The notes beneath the pieces were generated by a model that searched no databases, was not told the DNA's origin, and saw only the letters and a list, made by a program, of their open reading frames with translations. The translations under genes and the position numbers were made by a program. Below, in pieces: positions 17,685 through 26,976 of a stretch of DNA of 64,000 nucleotides; the stretch's first letter is position 1, and each line of letters begins with the position of its first letter. This DNA is from an uncultured Odoribacter sp. Its GTDB lineage: Bacteria > Bacteroidota > Bacteroidia > Bacteroidales > Marinifilaceae. The stretch spans positions 248,001 to 312,000 of the forward strand of contig CALUKE010000002.1 in the NCBI GenBank assembly GCA_944321165.1, written 5' to 3'.

Positions 17685-19316
17685 ATGAAACTTTATTTTA
17701 CGTGTTGTCTGCTCGTGGTGCTTTTGGGGTTGTATGCCTGCCGGACGGGATATAAAGAAGATCCGTCCTTTGATGACAAGATTACTATTTTGGAAAATCA
17801 GCCGCAGGTTCTCTTGTTTCAATTGGATACATGTAATACAACCCGGATTACGGATGAATCGGAAGCAACTCTTTATTTGCTTCAGACCTTGGTCCGTTCT
17901 TATACGGTGAAAGGTTTCCTGCCGGATAAGGAAAAACTTGAAAAATGCATTGATATTTTTAAAAGTAAGCGTAAGATCCAGCAACAGCTGGAAGCACTTT
18001 ACCTTTTAGCCGGTATTTATGCCAGGGAAAAGGATACTCGTCGGGAGGTGGAGATCATTGAACAGGCGATGTCTCTGGCTCAGCAAATAGAAGATTCCGT
18101 ATGGATGTTTCACCTGTACAGTTATCTGAGCGATATGTATTTCCGTCAGTTTGATATGCTGAAATTCATCAAGTATCAGGCATTGGCAAAGCAGAGTATC
18201 AAAGAGGTGAGAATCGATGAACTGGATATACATACTTTGACTCTTCTGGGGAAAAGTTACTTGTATACCGATCAGCCGGAACTGGCCGAGCAATTTCTTT
18301 CCCGACTGGCAGAAAGAGTGGAAAAGCAGCATATCTGTTACAGCGATGTACACCGTTTATTGGGGGTGGCCTATTTCAAGCAAAGAAAATGGTTGCAGGC
18401 AGTGGAGGGATTTGAGCGGTCGCTGACGGAAGAGCGAGACTCCTCCAATCTGTTTACCTGCTATTCGATGTTGACCCGTTGTCAGTACCGTTTGGGAAAT
18501 AGGGATCAAGCAAAATACTATAAGGATCAGACGCTTCGTTACGAGAGGGAAGGAAAAACCAGCTACTCTGCCATAGAGTTTTACCGTGTATGTGCTGAAT
18601 TTGCCGAACAGGTCGGGGATTATGCCGAAGAAACCCGGTGTCTGCAAAAAGCTGTCGGTAAATATGAACAGATGGTGAAGGAACTGAACGGTCAAACTTT
18701 GGACGAGGCCATACAGGGATATATGCGGATGCAAGATCAGAAAGAAAATGACGACAGGATTCGAGTTTATCATCGTCTCCTTTTTGGAATGATTCTGTTG
18801 TTGATATGTATGTTTCTTTATTTTGCCAATAAAAGAAAAAGGCAGGCTTATCGCTATCTGAATCTTCAACGGCGGATAGAGGTGCTGGAAAAATTGGAGG
18901 GAATTCAGGACGAAACCAAGGCTTTGATTCTTCGTGATCTGGACGTTGCCAAACAGGTGGCTATGCTGAAATATACGCAGAGAGAAAAAAGTGAAAAACT
19001 GCTGAAAGAACTTGACAAACTGGATCTGTTAAAGGGAAATACCTTGCTTACTACAAAATGGCCGGATTTTTACCATCACATCGATATCACATTCGATCAT
19101 TTTTATACGAAGTTGGTGCAGCGCTATCCTTCGCTGGTCGAGAAGGAAATACAGCTCTGCTGTCTCATCGTGGCGGGCTTTCGTACGGAAGAAATTGCGG
19201 CGGTATGGATGCAGAGTGTTTTTACCGTGCATAAATACAAGACGAGTATCCGTAAAAAAATGGAAGCTCCCGAAGGAGCTGATATACTGGCTTTCTTGAA
19301 AGAAAAACTTTATTGA
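17685..19316 (+). CDS. Membrane-spanning TPR lipoprotein with C-terminal LuxR-type HTH
   Basis: This 543-residue protein starts with a signal peptide and lipobox LYAC (Cys19). Residues 70-350 form helical TPR-like repeats (YLLAGIYAREKDTRREVEII, LLGKSYLYTDQPELAEQFL, GVAYFKQRKWLQAVEGFE). A transmembrane helix follows at about 367-387, then a basic stop (NKRKRQAY) and a coiled coil. The C-terminus carries a LuxR-like helix-turn-helix (EKEIQLCCLIVAGFRTEEIA, FTVHKYKTSIRKKM, about 485-526). The layout implies periplasmic TPRs and a cytosolic DNA-binding end, making it a membrane one-component regulator. A longer GTG start at 17658 would spoil the lipoprotein signal. Targets are unknown. Confidence 0.82.
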   Translation: MKLYFTCCLLVVLLGLYACRTGYKEDPSFDDKITILENQPQVLLFQLDTCNTTRITDESEATLYLLQTLVRSYTVKGFLPDKEKLEKCIDIFKSKRKIQQQLEALYLLAGIYAREKDTRREVEIIEQAMSLAQQIEDSVWMFHLYSYLSDMYFRQFDMLKFIKYQALAKQSIKEVRIDELDIHTLTLLGKSYLYTDQPELAEQFLSRLAERVEKQHICYSDVHRLLGVAYFKQRKWLQAVEGFERSLTEERDSSNLFTCYSMLTRCQYRLGNRDQAKYYKDQTLRYEREGKTSYSAIEFYRVCAEFAEQVGDYAEETRCLQKAVGKYEQMVKELNGQTLDEAIQGYMRMQDQKENDDRIRVYHRLLFGMILLLICMFLYFANKRKRQAYRYLNLQRRIEVLEKLEGIQDETKALILRDLDVAKQVAMLKYTQREKSEKLLKELDKLDLLKGNTLLTTKWPDFYHHIDITFDHFYTKLVQRYPSLVEKEIQLCCLIVAGFRTEEIAAVWMQSVFTVHKYKTSIRKKMEAPEGADILAFLKEKLY

Positions 19317-19897
19317 CCGTCCATGCGTTGGTACGTATAATGCAGGTAGTTCTTGACAGGAGTTTGGGTTTCTAAATTGTACAAAAGACAATAGGCCCTT
19401 ACCTGGATTTCTTTCGGGGAAATTTTTTCGATGCTTATTTTTTCTATTCCCCGCAGGGCAAAATAGTCGTCGTTTTTGAAATTCATGGTCTTGAAAGACA
19501 GTTTTTTGCTGTCAGATGCTCCTGGTATGCTTATCGGTAGATAAGAGAGTTTGGAAACAAAATACTGCTTCTCTTTCTGTGAAAAATCCGGATAAGGCAG
19601 TTGCAGATTGACGATGATTGCTTGTTGTTCCTTGTTTGCGACAGCCTTGACAGTTGCCTGGTTATAAGGTTCATAATATCCGGGAAGAGTGGCAAATTCG
19701 TTTTCCAGCAGATCGTGGTATGAAATTCCGTCATTGTTTAAGTCTGTCGGAGTACCGGACCAGAAAACTTTGGATAAAACATAGGTGCCGCTCAATTGTT
19801 TGGCGTCATAATCGTAAGATCCGACCGGCAAATCTTCTTCATTTTTGTTACAACTGCACAATAAACCGATTGCCAATAATAAAAATACTTTTCTCAT
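19310..19897 (-). CDS. Hypothetical lipoprotein
   Basis: This 195-residue protein has signal peptide and lipobox LLCSC (Cys16), so it is envelope-anchored. The mature part begins with a Tyr/Asp-rich segment (DLPVGSYDYDAKQLSGTYVL) and ends in beta-rich sequence (IQVRAYCLLYNLETQTPVKN). It resembles small lipocalin-like or DUF-type lipoproteins of Bacteroidales, but I recognise no specific family. It converges on the TPR/HTH gene with a seven-base 3' overlap. Confidence 0.72.
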   Translation of the reverse strand: MRKVFLLLAIGLLCSCNKNEEDLPVGSYDYDAKQLSGTYVLSKVFWSGTPTDLNNDGISYHDLLENEFATLPGYYEPYNQATVKAVANKEQQAIIVNLQLPYPDFSQKEKQYFVSKLSYLPISIPGASDSKKLSFKTMNFKNDDYFALRGIEKISIEKISPKEIQVRAYCLLYNLETQTPVKNYLHYTYQRMDGQ

Positions 19898-19929
19898 AAC
19901 TGATACAATTCATTTACATTTTTCGGAAG

Positions 19930-19937
19930 CAAATATA
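19930..19937 (-). promoter_or_regulatory. -7 element of the hypothetical lipoprotein gene
   Basis: The minus strand reads TATATTTG (TAnnTTTG) about 33 bases before the lipoprotein start. Confidence 0.45.
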
Positions 19938-20110
19938 GCTTTCAAGAGCTGGCGATTGACTTGGAATAAATGTTTTTCAATTTGTATTTCTCCTTTTTAA
20001 AGTACTTATAGCCAGTTGGTCTAGGTTTATTTTTTTGTAAAGGAGGGACTGTTGTATGGTATGCGGAGATGTTTTGCGCTTCCAAATGCCGAAATGTCGA
20101 GAGTTCTGTA

Positions 20111-20118
20111 TATCTTTG
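20111..20118 (+). promoter_or_regulatory. -7 element of the marC-like gene
   Basis: TATCTTTG is an exact TAnnTTTG match, 26 bases before the MarC-family start. The rest of the 247-base divergent gap shows nothing else recognisable. Confidence 0.55.
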
Positions 20119-20144
20119 TTTGAATTGATTTAATAGCGGAGAAG

Positions 20145-20750
20145 ATGAAGTTTAATATGATATTGAGTTGTTTTGTGGCTATATTGGCTTTGGTAAATCC
20201 GATTCAAAAGGTTCTGATCGTAACCTCGCTGCAAGAACGGTTTTCAGTACAGGAATTACGTTATATATCCATCAAGTCGACGATTACGGCTATGATTATT
20301 CTGATTTTCTTTCTTTACCTGGGGCAGGTGACTTTCAGCTATGTTTTTCGGGTAGAGTTGTATTCTTTTCAGATAACTTGTGGTGCCGTATTGGTTTACA
20401 ACGGTTTGTCCGGTTTGTTGAAAGGTTTTTTTATGAAAGTGGACGAACACATAAAGATTGCCGACCTGACTACCGTACCGATAGCCATTCCCATGATTGC
20501 GGGTCCGGCAACGATCACGGCTGCTGTTACTTTCCCGATTCAGTACAGCCGTTTTGTAACGATTGTCGCCATTCTGCTGGCTTTGTCCGTCAATCTTTTT
20601 TTTATGCTGGAGGCGAGACGAATCGGCCGTTTTTTGATCAAATACAATTTTATGAATCCGCTGATCCGGATCATCGGTCTGATTGTGGCTACCATCGGTT
20701 TACAAATGATATTTGACGGCATCACCTTGTTCATTCATTCCTTGTCTTGA
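20145..20750 (+). CDS. MarC-family integral membrane protein
   Basis: This 201-residue inner-membrane protein has six predicted transmembrane helices (ILSCFVAILALVNPIQKVLI, TAMIILIFFLYLGQVTFSYV, ITCGAVLVYNGLSGLL, and three more). The family hallmarks are the NP in the first helix (NPIQK) and the PIAIPMIAGPATITA segment near residue 110. MarC-family proteins are small membrane proteins of uncertain function, once linked to multiple antibiotic resistance. Length and order of helices are standard. Confidence 0.9.
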   Translation: MKFNMILSCFVAILALVNPIQKVLIVTSLQERFSVQELRYISIKSTITAMIILIFFLYLGQVTFSYVFRVELYSFQITCGAVLVYNGLSGLLKGFFMKVDEHIKIADLTTVPIAIPMIAGPATITAAVTFPIQYSRFVTIVAILLALSVNLFFMLEARRIGRFLIKYNFMNPLIRIIGLIVATIGLQMIFDGITLFIHSLS

Positions 20751-20770
20751 GGTTTCCGGGAGCTGAACAT

Positions 20771-21406
20771 TTATTCGCTCCCCTGGAAATAGAAACGATG
20801 ATTTTCGAATATCGGTTCGATTAATCCGAAACGGATGAATTTGGCCAGGGTATTTTCGGCTTTTAAGCGGGAAATCCGAGCCATCCGGCAATATTGACCA
20901 ATGGTGATCCGGGGGTGGCTGGTCAGATAATCCAACAGCTGTTCTTCCGGTTTTGTATAGTGGACAAAGACTCCCTGTTGTTTTCCTTCCTGTTGCCATA
21001 CTTTCAGATGTACAGGAGTGGCCAGAATATTTTCGTCCCGGATACGGATATAGGCCCAGAGCCGATTGTCCTGATCTTTTGCATAATACGGTTTGTTTTT
21101 TCCGGGAGGAACGATGACCTCCAGTACGGTGCGGCCATCGATATCGTGAGTAGACATTTCGTAGGGGACTGTCGGTTGGCAATACAATTTTGCCGCCGCC
21201 TCGATCATGTATATCTCTTCTTCTGTGCGTATGCCGGCTATTTTCCCGTTGTCTTTTACTCCGATCAGCAACCGTCCTCCTTCGGTATTGGAGAAGGCCG
21301 AAAGGGTTTTGGCTATCTTTCGGGCATCTGAAATTTCAAATTTGAAATCCTGCTGTTGATGTTCTCCTTCTCCAATCAGCGAGTATATGTACGCTTTGTG
21401 ATCCAT
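20771..21406 (-). CDS. AlbA_2 (Schlafen-like) domain protein
   Basis: This 211-residue cytosolic protein has an N-terminal AlbA_2 / Schlafen AAA-like domain: QQDFKFEISDARKIAKTLSA, FSNTEGGRLLIGVKDNGKI and the metal/ligand region of EVIVPPGKNKPYY, about residues 15-125. The C-terminal 80 residues form a winged-helix-like module (LLDYLTSHPRITIGQYCRMA, KAENTLAKFIRFGLIEPI). The family is thought to bind nucleic acid or nucleotides; the precise role is unknown. The start is ATG 21406, only seven bases after the alpha-2-macroglobulin stop, so the two are co-transcribed. The longer upstream reading frame lies wholly within that gene. Confidence 0.85.
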   Translation of the reverse strand: MDHKAYIYSLIGEGEHQQQDFKFEISDARKIAKTLSAFSNTEGGRLLIGVKDNGKIAGIRTEEEIYMIEAAAKLYCQPTVPYEMSTHDIDGRTVLEVIVPPGKNKPYYAKDQDNRLWAYIRIRDENILATPVHLKVWQQEGKQQGVFVHYTKPEEQLLDYLTSHPRITIGQYCRMARISRLKAENTLAKFIRFGLIEPIFENHRFYFQGSE

Positions 21407-21413
21407 GATTTTT

Positions 21414-24400
21414 TTATTCGATGGTGATTTTACCTCCCGGCAGTATGGCCTGTATGTCGTTGTCGTACATGGCCGAGCACTGGATGGCCGGTAGCTGATA
21501 TTCGCCTTTGAAAGCCGCATTACAGCGGAACCGGAAAGTTTTGGTCTGATGCTGTTCCAGATTGAAATAAACATAGAAACGGTCATCCCGGATATCTGTA
21601 TAATTGCTCTCTTTCCAGGCGCTGATATTCCCCGTCAAGCGGTCATTGATGATCTCAAAACCCGAAGGAACCAGATAGGTCAGGGCCAATTCCTGGTAGC
21701 TACCGGTGAGTCCCGTGTTTCTTACAGTGATTTCCGTCAAAATGTCTTCCCCCTGTTTCACCCGGTCGATCGAGATCGGTCTCCCTTGATTGTCATAATA
21801 CTGTACACTCATCAATAAACCCGACATGCTTTTCTTTTGAATGCTTTCCAACGGAATTTCCCGGTTGATTTGACGGACGAACAGCTTGCCCTGGCCGTTG
21901 TTTTTTACGGTGGCTGTTGCACGGTGATCGTGCAGGATCAATGGCTTTTGCCAGATTGTCTTGTCTATCTGAATCTGTTCTGTTCCCTGGGGAGTGTTGA
22001 GTGTGACATGGATTCCGCTTTGGTTCCCGAGGTATTTTTGAACGAACTGTGCTGCCGCAAGGAGTGCAAAAGAACTCTCCTGCGTGCTGCACCATCCCTG
22101 GGAACCTAAGGTCCGGGAGATTTTTTCCAGCATACGGTAGGCTTCCTGGCGCATGTTCAACAGTATCATAGACCGCAAGATCAGTGCCTGGTCGCGGGTG
22201 GTCGAACCGAAACATCCTCCGGTTTCCCGGTAGGGAGAAACTTCGGCGGAGAGATTGCGGATCATCTTTTGGGCAATCTCCGGTTGATGGCTCAAGGCAT
22301 AGGCAGCGGCTAACAGCCATTGAGAAACGGGACGTTCCAGCGGTATTTCTTTCAAACGGTTCATGGCTGCCAGATCGGGTTCGCCTGCTGCTGCCAACAC
22401 ATACAGTCGGTAGGCCTGTTCTTGTTGGTGGTGGTAACCTTTGTGGTTCCAGCTATTGGCGTTCTGTTTTAAGTAACGGATGGCTCCTCGGAGTAGAGAA
22501 GATGGTACCGAATATCCTTGCTGTTGGGCTGTGGCCAGAAAATCGACTACATAGGTCGTGGCCCATTCCGAAATGAAAGCATTGCCTGGCCAATAAGCAA
22601 AACAGCCTGCTGTTGTCTGGTAGCTGCTCAAGCGTTGAATGACTTCGCGGATGTGGTTTTCTGCGATGATCTGTTGCTCCGGGGTTAATGTCAGGAGACG
22701 GTTTAAGGATAGCAGAGGAAACGCCTGAGAGGTGATCTGTTCTACACAGCCGTGCGGATACTCCAACAGTTCATTGAGGCGTTGTTCCAGATTGAGCGGG
22801 GGGATCGAGGATATTTCCAAAACGGAAGTCGGTTCCGCACCATTCAGGCGGCTATCGAAGGAAACACTCTCTCCGCTGGCGACAGTCTGTTCTTCGACGG
22901 TCGTTATTTTCGGATTGGGAATACGGATTTGAGTTTCTTGGGATGTTCTTGCCGTTTCTCCCTGAGCGGTGGCAATGGCTTGAAGGGCTGTCAGACCGGT
23001 GGTTTGATTGATCCTGGCTTTGAAACAGACGGTTTTCTCACCTTCCTGGTCGAAATGTAGCTGTTTACTGGAAGATTCGAGCAGGGTGATTTTGTCGTCT
23101 GTCTGTATTTGTACCGTGACGTCCTGTATGTTTTTTTTCATGGCGAATACCGTAACAGGCAGGTTGATGATGTCGCCGGGGCTGAACAGTCGCGGCAGGG
23201 CCAGGGATACCATGAGCGGGTTGCTGACTTTGCTGTTGAGGCTGCTGGAACCGTATCGGCCGTTTTGGGCGGCAATGACCATGGTGCGGACTTCTCCGAT
23301 GTATTCGGGCATTTTGAAACGGTGTTTCTGGCTGCTTCCGGCTTTCAGGGTAAAGGGTCCCTCGAATAGAACGACCGATTGGAATCGGTTGGTCTGTTCG
23401 TTTTGCAGGTTTTTCAATGCTTCGTCGCCTCCGACGGCAAATGCCTGATCCAAGCGGGCTCCATAGGCACCATAGATGTAGTCGTAAAAATCCCAGGTCT
23501 TTACACCCAATGCTTCCCGGGCATAAAAAGCGGCAAAGGGGTCCGGGGTGCGGAATGCAGTGAGGGATAACAGTCCTTCATCGACAATGGCGATGGTATA
23601 GTTCATGGCTTTCCCCTCTTTTTCCGAGATGGTGACTTCGAATTCCTTGCCTGGATGCAGTTCGGCAGCGGTCCGAATGACCGGGTGCAGCTGCAGACCG
23701 GGATCTTCGATGTTGACATTGGTTACGCCGTACATCCGAATCGGACGGTCATTGTCCCGTTGGCTGTGAGGCTGAAGGAGGGTGACGGCAATGTATGTGT
23801 TCGGACACATCTGACTGGTGGCTTCCAGTTCGAAAGTGGTTGTGCCGGCTGTCGTCGGAATCCGTTTTATCTCTTCGACTCTTTTGCCATTTTCAAGACT
23901 GATGATGGCAACGGATGCTGTGGAGGAGGGGATGCGGAGCTGAATTTTTTCTCCTACCTGATAAGATTGTTTGTCTGTGCTTAAATGCAGCATGGTGGCG
24001 GCTTCCGGAAGTTGATTGTCTGACCAGCTACCGAAATAGGCGATTTGGCTGGCGGTGTGTCCCGACGGATCGATGGCACGGATGAGGTAGCGGCCCGGTT
24101 CGGAAATATTCAGTTCTTGCTGAAATTTCCCTTGTTGTGCCTGTACCTCCTGGCGGCAGATGCAATGGCTGTATTCTCTGTTGACATAAGCGCTCCGGTG
24201 TTCGTCCTCAGCATCCCACCACCAGCGCCAGTCGAGTTTGTAAATTTCGATTCGAATAGAGGCGTTTCCGCCCTGCTGACCGTTTGGAGAGAGGGTTACC
24301 CCATCCAGACGAACGGGCTTTTGGGTGGAGTACCATTGATCTTCGCTCTCAGGCAAACGGATGCCGACATATTCCTGGTAAGGAGAATACAGCATATTTT

Positions 24401-26852
24401 GTGAACTGATACTGAAATCTCCCGCGTTTTCGAATACACGGGTGGTGAAAACGGCATTTAAGAGGCCGGGGGCATTTTCGGTTTTTATGGGTTCGAGGGA
24501 GAAGGAAAAGTTTCCTTTTTCATCTGTCTGACCGTCGTACAGGACGACGGTGGCTGTTTCGAAATATCGGGATTTATCGGAAAAACTGTAGTTCGGGAAT
24601 GCAGGGAAAACGCTGTTTGCCGGGTAAAGCCGTACTTCTGTGTGGGCCTTTTGTTTTGAAGTGGGGGCTCCGTTTAACCAGTTGGTTTTCACCTGAACTG
24701 TTTGAGCGTTTATTCCTTTGCCGATGATATCTTTCTCGGCAAATTGCATTTGAATGGCTAAACGGTTGGGTTTGACCGTTTCAATTCGGAGGGATTGTTT
24801 AAAGGTCAGACCACCTATTCTGAAAAGGGCGTGCCAGTAACCGGTCTGTGCTTCCGGTACGGTTTTAAATGTGAAACAATGGATGTTGTTGTCTCCGATC
24901 GTTCCTTTCTGGCTTTGGACAATATGACCGTTCGGGTCGATCAGCTGGGCTATGATCGGATGCCCTTGGGGTAACACCTGCATCTTATCTTCCAGAATCA
25001 GGGACAGGTGAATTTCATCGCCCGGACGCCAGACTCCTCGTTCTCCGTATATAAATCCTTTGACTCCCATTTGTACATGCTGGCCGCTGACATCAAAATT
25101 GCTGAGAGACAGACTGCTGTTTTCCGGCAATCGCAGCCAGGCTTTGTCCCGGCCTTTCTGTGCCAGGACAATAAAAGCGGCGGAAGCCGGTTTTAAGTAG
25201 GCAAAACCTTCCTGGTCGGTAACAGCCGAATCTATTTTCTGATTCTGGTAATTGAAGAGAGTAATTTTACAATTGGAAACGGCCTCGGCACTGTTCAGGT
25301 CGGAAATGCATACGATGTATTGGTTGTCGGCACCTCCTTTAGCCATGATACCTAAAGAGGTATTGATCAGATTGCGGGAGGCAAAACGCTTGCCCGTATA
25401 GTAAGAAAGGTGGCTGGGATTATCCCGCTGTTCCCATTCATATTCATTGGGATAATAGTATTCACTGTAATAATAATCCGAATTGTCCCAATTGGAGGAA
25501 CCATAATCCGAATCGGGTTCTTCAGATGCACAGGGAAGAGTGGTATAGGATTTCTTGAATTTCAAGCGGAAACGATAGATATTCCCTTTTTCCAGTTTGA
25601 CAAGTTTGCTTAGATCGATCGTAAAGTCATTCCATTTGTTTAAATCGATGTGCGGGTGTTCTTCTTGCAAATCGATTTTTTGCATGAAGACGGGACGGGC
25701 ACTGCGGTTTAATTCCCAGTATTCATCATAGGCATTTTTTTGCAGAAAGAAGTTCATGTTCTCGTTTAGAACCTGAATGATTTCCAAATCGACAGCTTTC
25801 AGGGCGATGGCGGAGAAAGGAATCACAACCCGATTGTCGTCCGGAACGATCACCCCTTTGCCGATCAGTTGTACCTGTGGTTTGGTCGTACTCAGCGGGA
25901 CTGTCCGGGTATATTCATCCTGAAGGATATGGCCGTTTGTACTGCGTATACCGGCGGAAATGGTCAACTCTGGCTGGTCGTTTTCCAAATGGTTGCTGGG
26001 ATAAAGATAAATGACGTTGTCTGTGATTTTGTAATTCAAAGCGGTATTGCCTGCTAAACGGAACAATCCTTTCAGATCCTGATTCGGATCGACGTTTTCA
26101 GACATGTAAATGCTGATTACCGGAGGTTCGCTTTCGCTGGCTTTTATGTTTAATACGGTGAAGTCGTTCAGACCGGGAATCGGGATATCGAGTGTTTCCT
26201 TGGTAGCTTGTATTTCTTTACTGAATTTCAGGCTCAGACTTTTGCTTTGAGCTCCTTTGGTCAGTTGTCGGAGAGAAAAATAGTGGCGATTGCCCTGATG
26301 ATTCCATTCAGGGGTCCATGAACGGCCGTCATAGGTTGCAGTCAGGCTTTTTTCGATCTCTGACGGATCGATTTCATCGGAGCTGTGCAAGATCCCTTGG
26401 TATTGCAGAGCATTCTCATTTCCCGTTTCGCTGAGCAGACAGCCGTTTTCGAATACGGTAACCAATGGGATAATATCAAATGTGAATTCGAATGTTTGAT
26501 AGGAGGAAGGAACTTCGCATAAAGCCCCCAGTTTGAATTTTACCTGATAGGTTGTTCCGTTTTTGAAACGTTCGTCCGGGATGAATTCAATGCTGTTGTC
26601 ATCTTTCAATACGGTTTTCCCTTTTATCTCGGGAGAGATTTTAAATAAATCTGCCGGTAATTCGCTGCCGATCTGATAGCCTTGGTTGATAGCCTGGCTT
26701 AGATATATCTGGAGGGTAGAGTTCGATTTGATTACTCCACCGGTATAACCGGAAATGAAGGGACTGAAATCGAGTTTCTCTCTGGAGTGACAGCTGTTTA
26801 AGATCAAACTGATAACAAGCAGCAGTACTGACGGATGAAGGATGTATTTCAT
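21414..26852 (-). CDS. Bacterial alpha-2-macroglobulin (large lipoprotein)
   Basis: This 1,812-residue lipoprotein has lipobox LNSC (Cys21). It begins with MG/Ig-like domains, including the Ig-like EIKGKTVLKDDNSIEFIPDE and MG2-type region (DEIHLSLILEDKM, WRPGD). The bait and ANA regions follow, and then the thiol-ester site GCVEQ at Cys1369/Gln1372. The alpha/alpha toroid (YQTTAGCFAYWPGNAFISEW) and a C-terminal receptor-like beta domain close the protein. The Cys-Gln thiol-ester covalently traps attacking proteases, protecting the periplasm or cell surface. In many bacteria this gene accompanies pbpC; here it is coupled to an AlbA_2 gene and no pbpC is seen. Length is normal for the family. 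Confidence 0.93.
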   Translation of the reverse strand: MKYILHPSVLLLVISLILNSCHSREKLDFSPFISGYTGGVIKSNSTLQIYLSQAINQGYQIGSELPADLFKISPEIKGKTVLKDDNSIEFIPDERFKNGTTYQVKFKLGALCEVPSSYQTFEFTFDIIPLVTVFENGCLLSETGNENALQYQGILHSSDEIDPSEIEKSLTATYDGRSWTPEWNHQGNRHYFSLRQLTKGAQSKSLSLKFSKEIQATKETLDIPIPGLNDFTVLNIKASESEPPVISIYMSENVDPNQDLKGLFRLAGNTALNYKITDNVIYLYPSNHLENDQPELTISAGIRSTNGHILQDEYTRTVPLSTTKPQVQLIGKGVIVPDDNRVVIPFSAIALKAVDLEIIQVLNENMNFFLQKNAYDEYWELNRSARPVFMQKIDLQEEHPHIDLNKWNDFTIDLSKLVKLEKGNIYRFRLKFKKSYTTLPCASEEPDSDYGSSNWDNSDYYYSEYYYPNEYEWEQRDNPSHLSYYTGKRFASRNLINTSLGIMAKGGADNQYIVCISDLNSAEAVSNCKITLFNYQNQKIDSAVTDQEGFAYLKPASAAFIVLAQKGRDKAWLRLPENSSLSLSNFDVSGQHVQMGVKGFIYGERGVWRPGDEIHLSLILEDKMQVLPQGHPIIAQLIDPNGHIVQSQKGTIGDNNIHCFTFKTVPEAQTGYWHALFRIGGLTFKQSLRIETVKPNRLAIQMQFAEKDIIGKGINAQTVQVKTNWLNGAPTSKQKAHTEVRLYPANSVFPAFPNYSFSDKSRYFETATVVLYDGQTDEKGNFSFSLEPIKTENAPGLLNAVFTTRVFENAGDFSISSQNMLYSPYQEYVGIRLPESEDQWYSTQKPVRLDGVTLSPNGQQGGNASIRIEIYKLDWRWWWDAEDEHRSAYVNREYSHCICRQEVQAQQGKFQQELNISEPGRYLIRAIDPSGHTASQIAYFGSWSDNQLPEAATMLHLSTDKQSYQVGEKIQLRIPSSTASVAIISLENGKRVEEIKRIPTTAGTTTFELEATSQMCPNTYIAVTLLQPHSQRDNDRPIRMYGVTNVNIEDPGLQLHPVIRTAAELHPGKEFEVTISEKEGKAMNYTIAIVDEGLLSLTAFRTPDPFAAFYAREALGVKTWDFYDYIYGAYGARLDQAFAVGGDEALKNLQNEQTNRFQSVVLFEGPFTLKAGSSQKHRFKMPEYIGEVRTMVIAAQNGRYGSSSLNSKVSNPLMVSLALPRLFSPGDIINLPVTVFAMKKNIQDVTVQIQTDDKITLLESSSKQLHFDQEGEKTVCFKARINQTTGLTALQAIATAQGETARTSQETQIRIPNPKITTVEEQTVASGESVSFDSRLNGAEPTSVLEISSIPPLNLEQRLNELLEYPHGCVEQITSQAFPLLSLNRLLTLTPEQQIIAENHIREVIQRLSSYQTTAGCFAYWPGNAFISEWATTYVVDFLATAQQQGYSVPSSLLRGAIRYLKQNANSWNHKGYHHQQEQAYRLYVLAAAGEPDLAAMNRLKEIPLERPVSQWLLAAAYALSHQPEIAQKMIRNLSAEVSPYRETGGCFGSTTRDQALILRSMILLNMRQEAYRMLEKISRTLGSQGWCSTQESSFALLAAAQFVQKYLGNQSGIHVTLNTPQGTEQIQIDKTIWQKPLILHDHRATATVKNNGQGKLFVRQINREIPLESIQKKSMSGLLMSVQYYDNQGRPISIDRVKQGEDILTEITVRNTGLTGSYQELALTYLVPSGFEIINDRLTGNISAWKESNYTDIRDDRFYVYFNLEQHQTKTFRFRCNAAFKGEYQLPAIQCSAMYDNDIQAILPGGKITIE

Positions 26853-26889
26853 TGGTAAAATGTTTTAGATTCGAATTTTGCTATCCAAA

Positions 26890-26897
26890 CAAAATTA
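26890..26897 (-). promoter_or_regulatory. -7 element of the alpha-2-macroglobulin operon
   Basis: The minus strand reads TAATTTTG (TAnnTTTG) about 38 bases before the start codon. Confidence 0.45.
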
Positions 26898-26921
26898 TAG
26901 AAATTAAATATAAATCTACTC

Positions 26922-26949
26922 TTGTAAGGGTTTTATTTTCGTATATTTG
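26922..26949 (+). promoter_or_regulatory. Promoter of ugd
   Basis: TTG at 26922-26924 and TATATTTG at 26942-26949 are separated by 17 bases, close to the Bacteroidota -33/-7 layout. The -7 element ends 27 bases before the ugd start. Confidence 0.55.
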
Positions 26950-26976
26950 TTGTTCTTGAATTGTTAATTTATCGTT

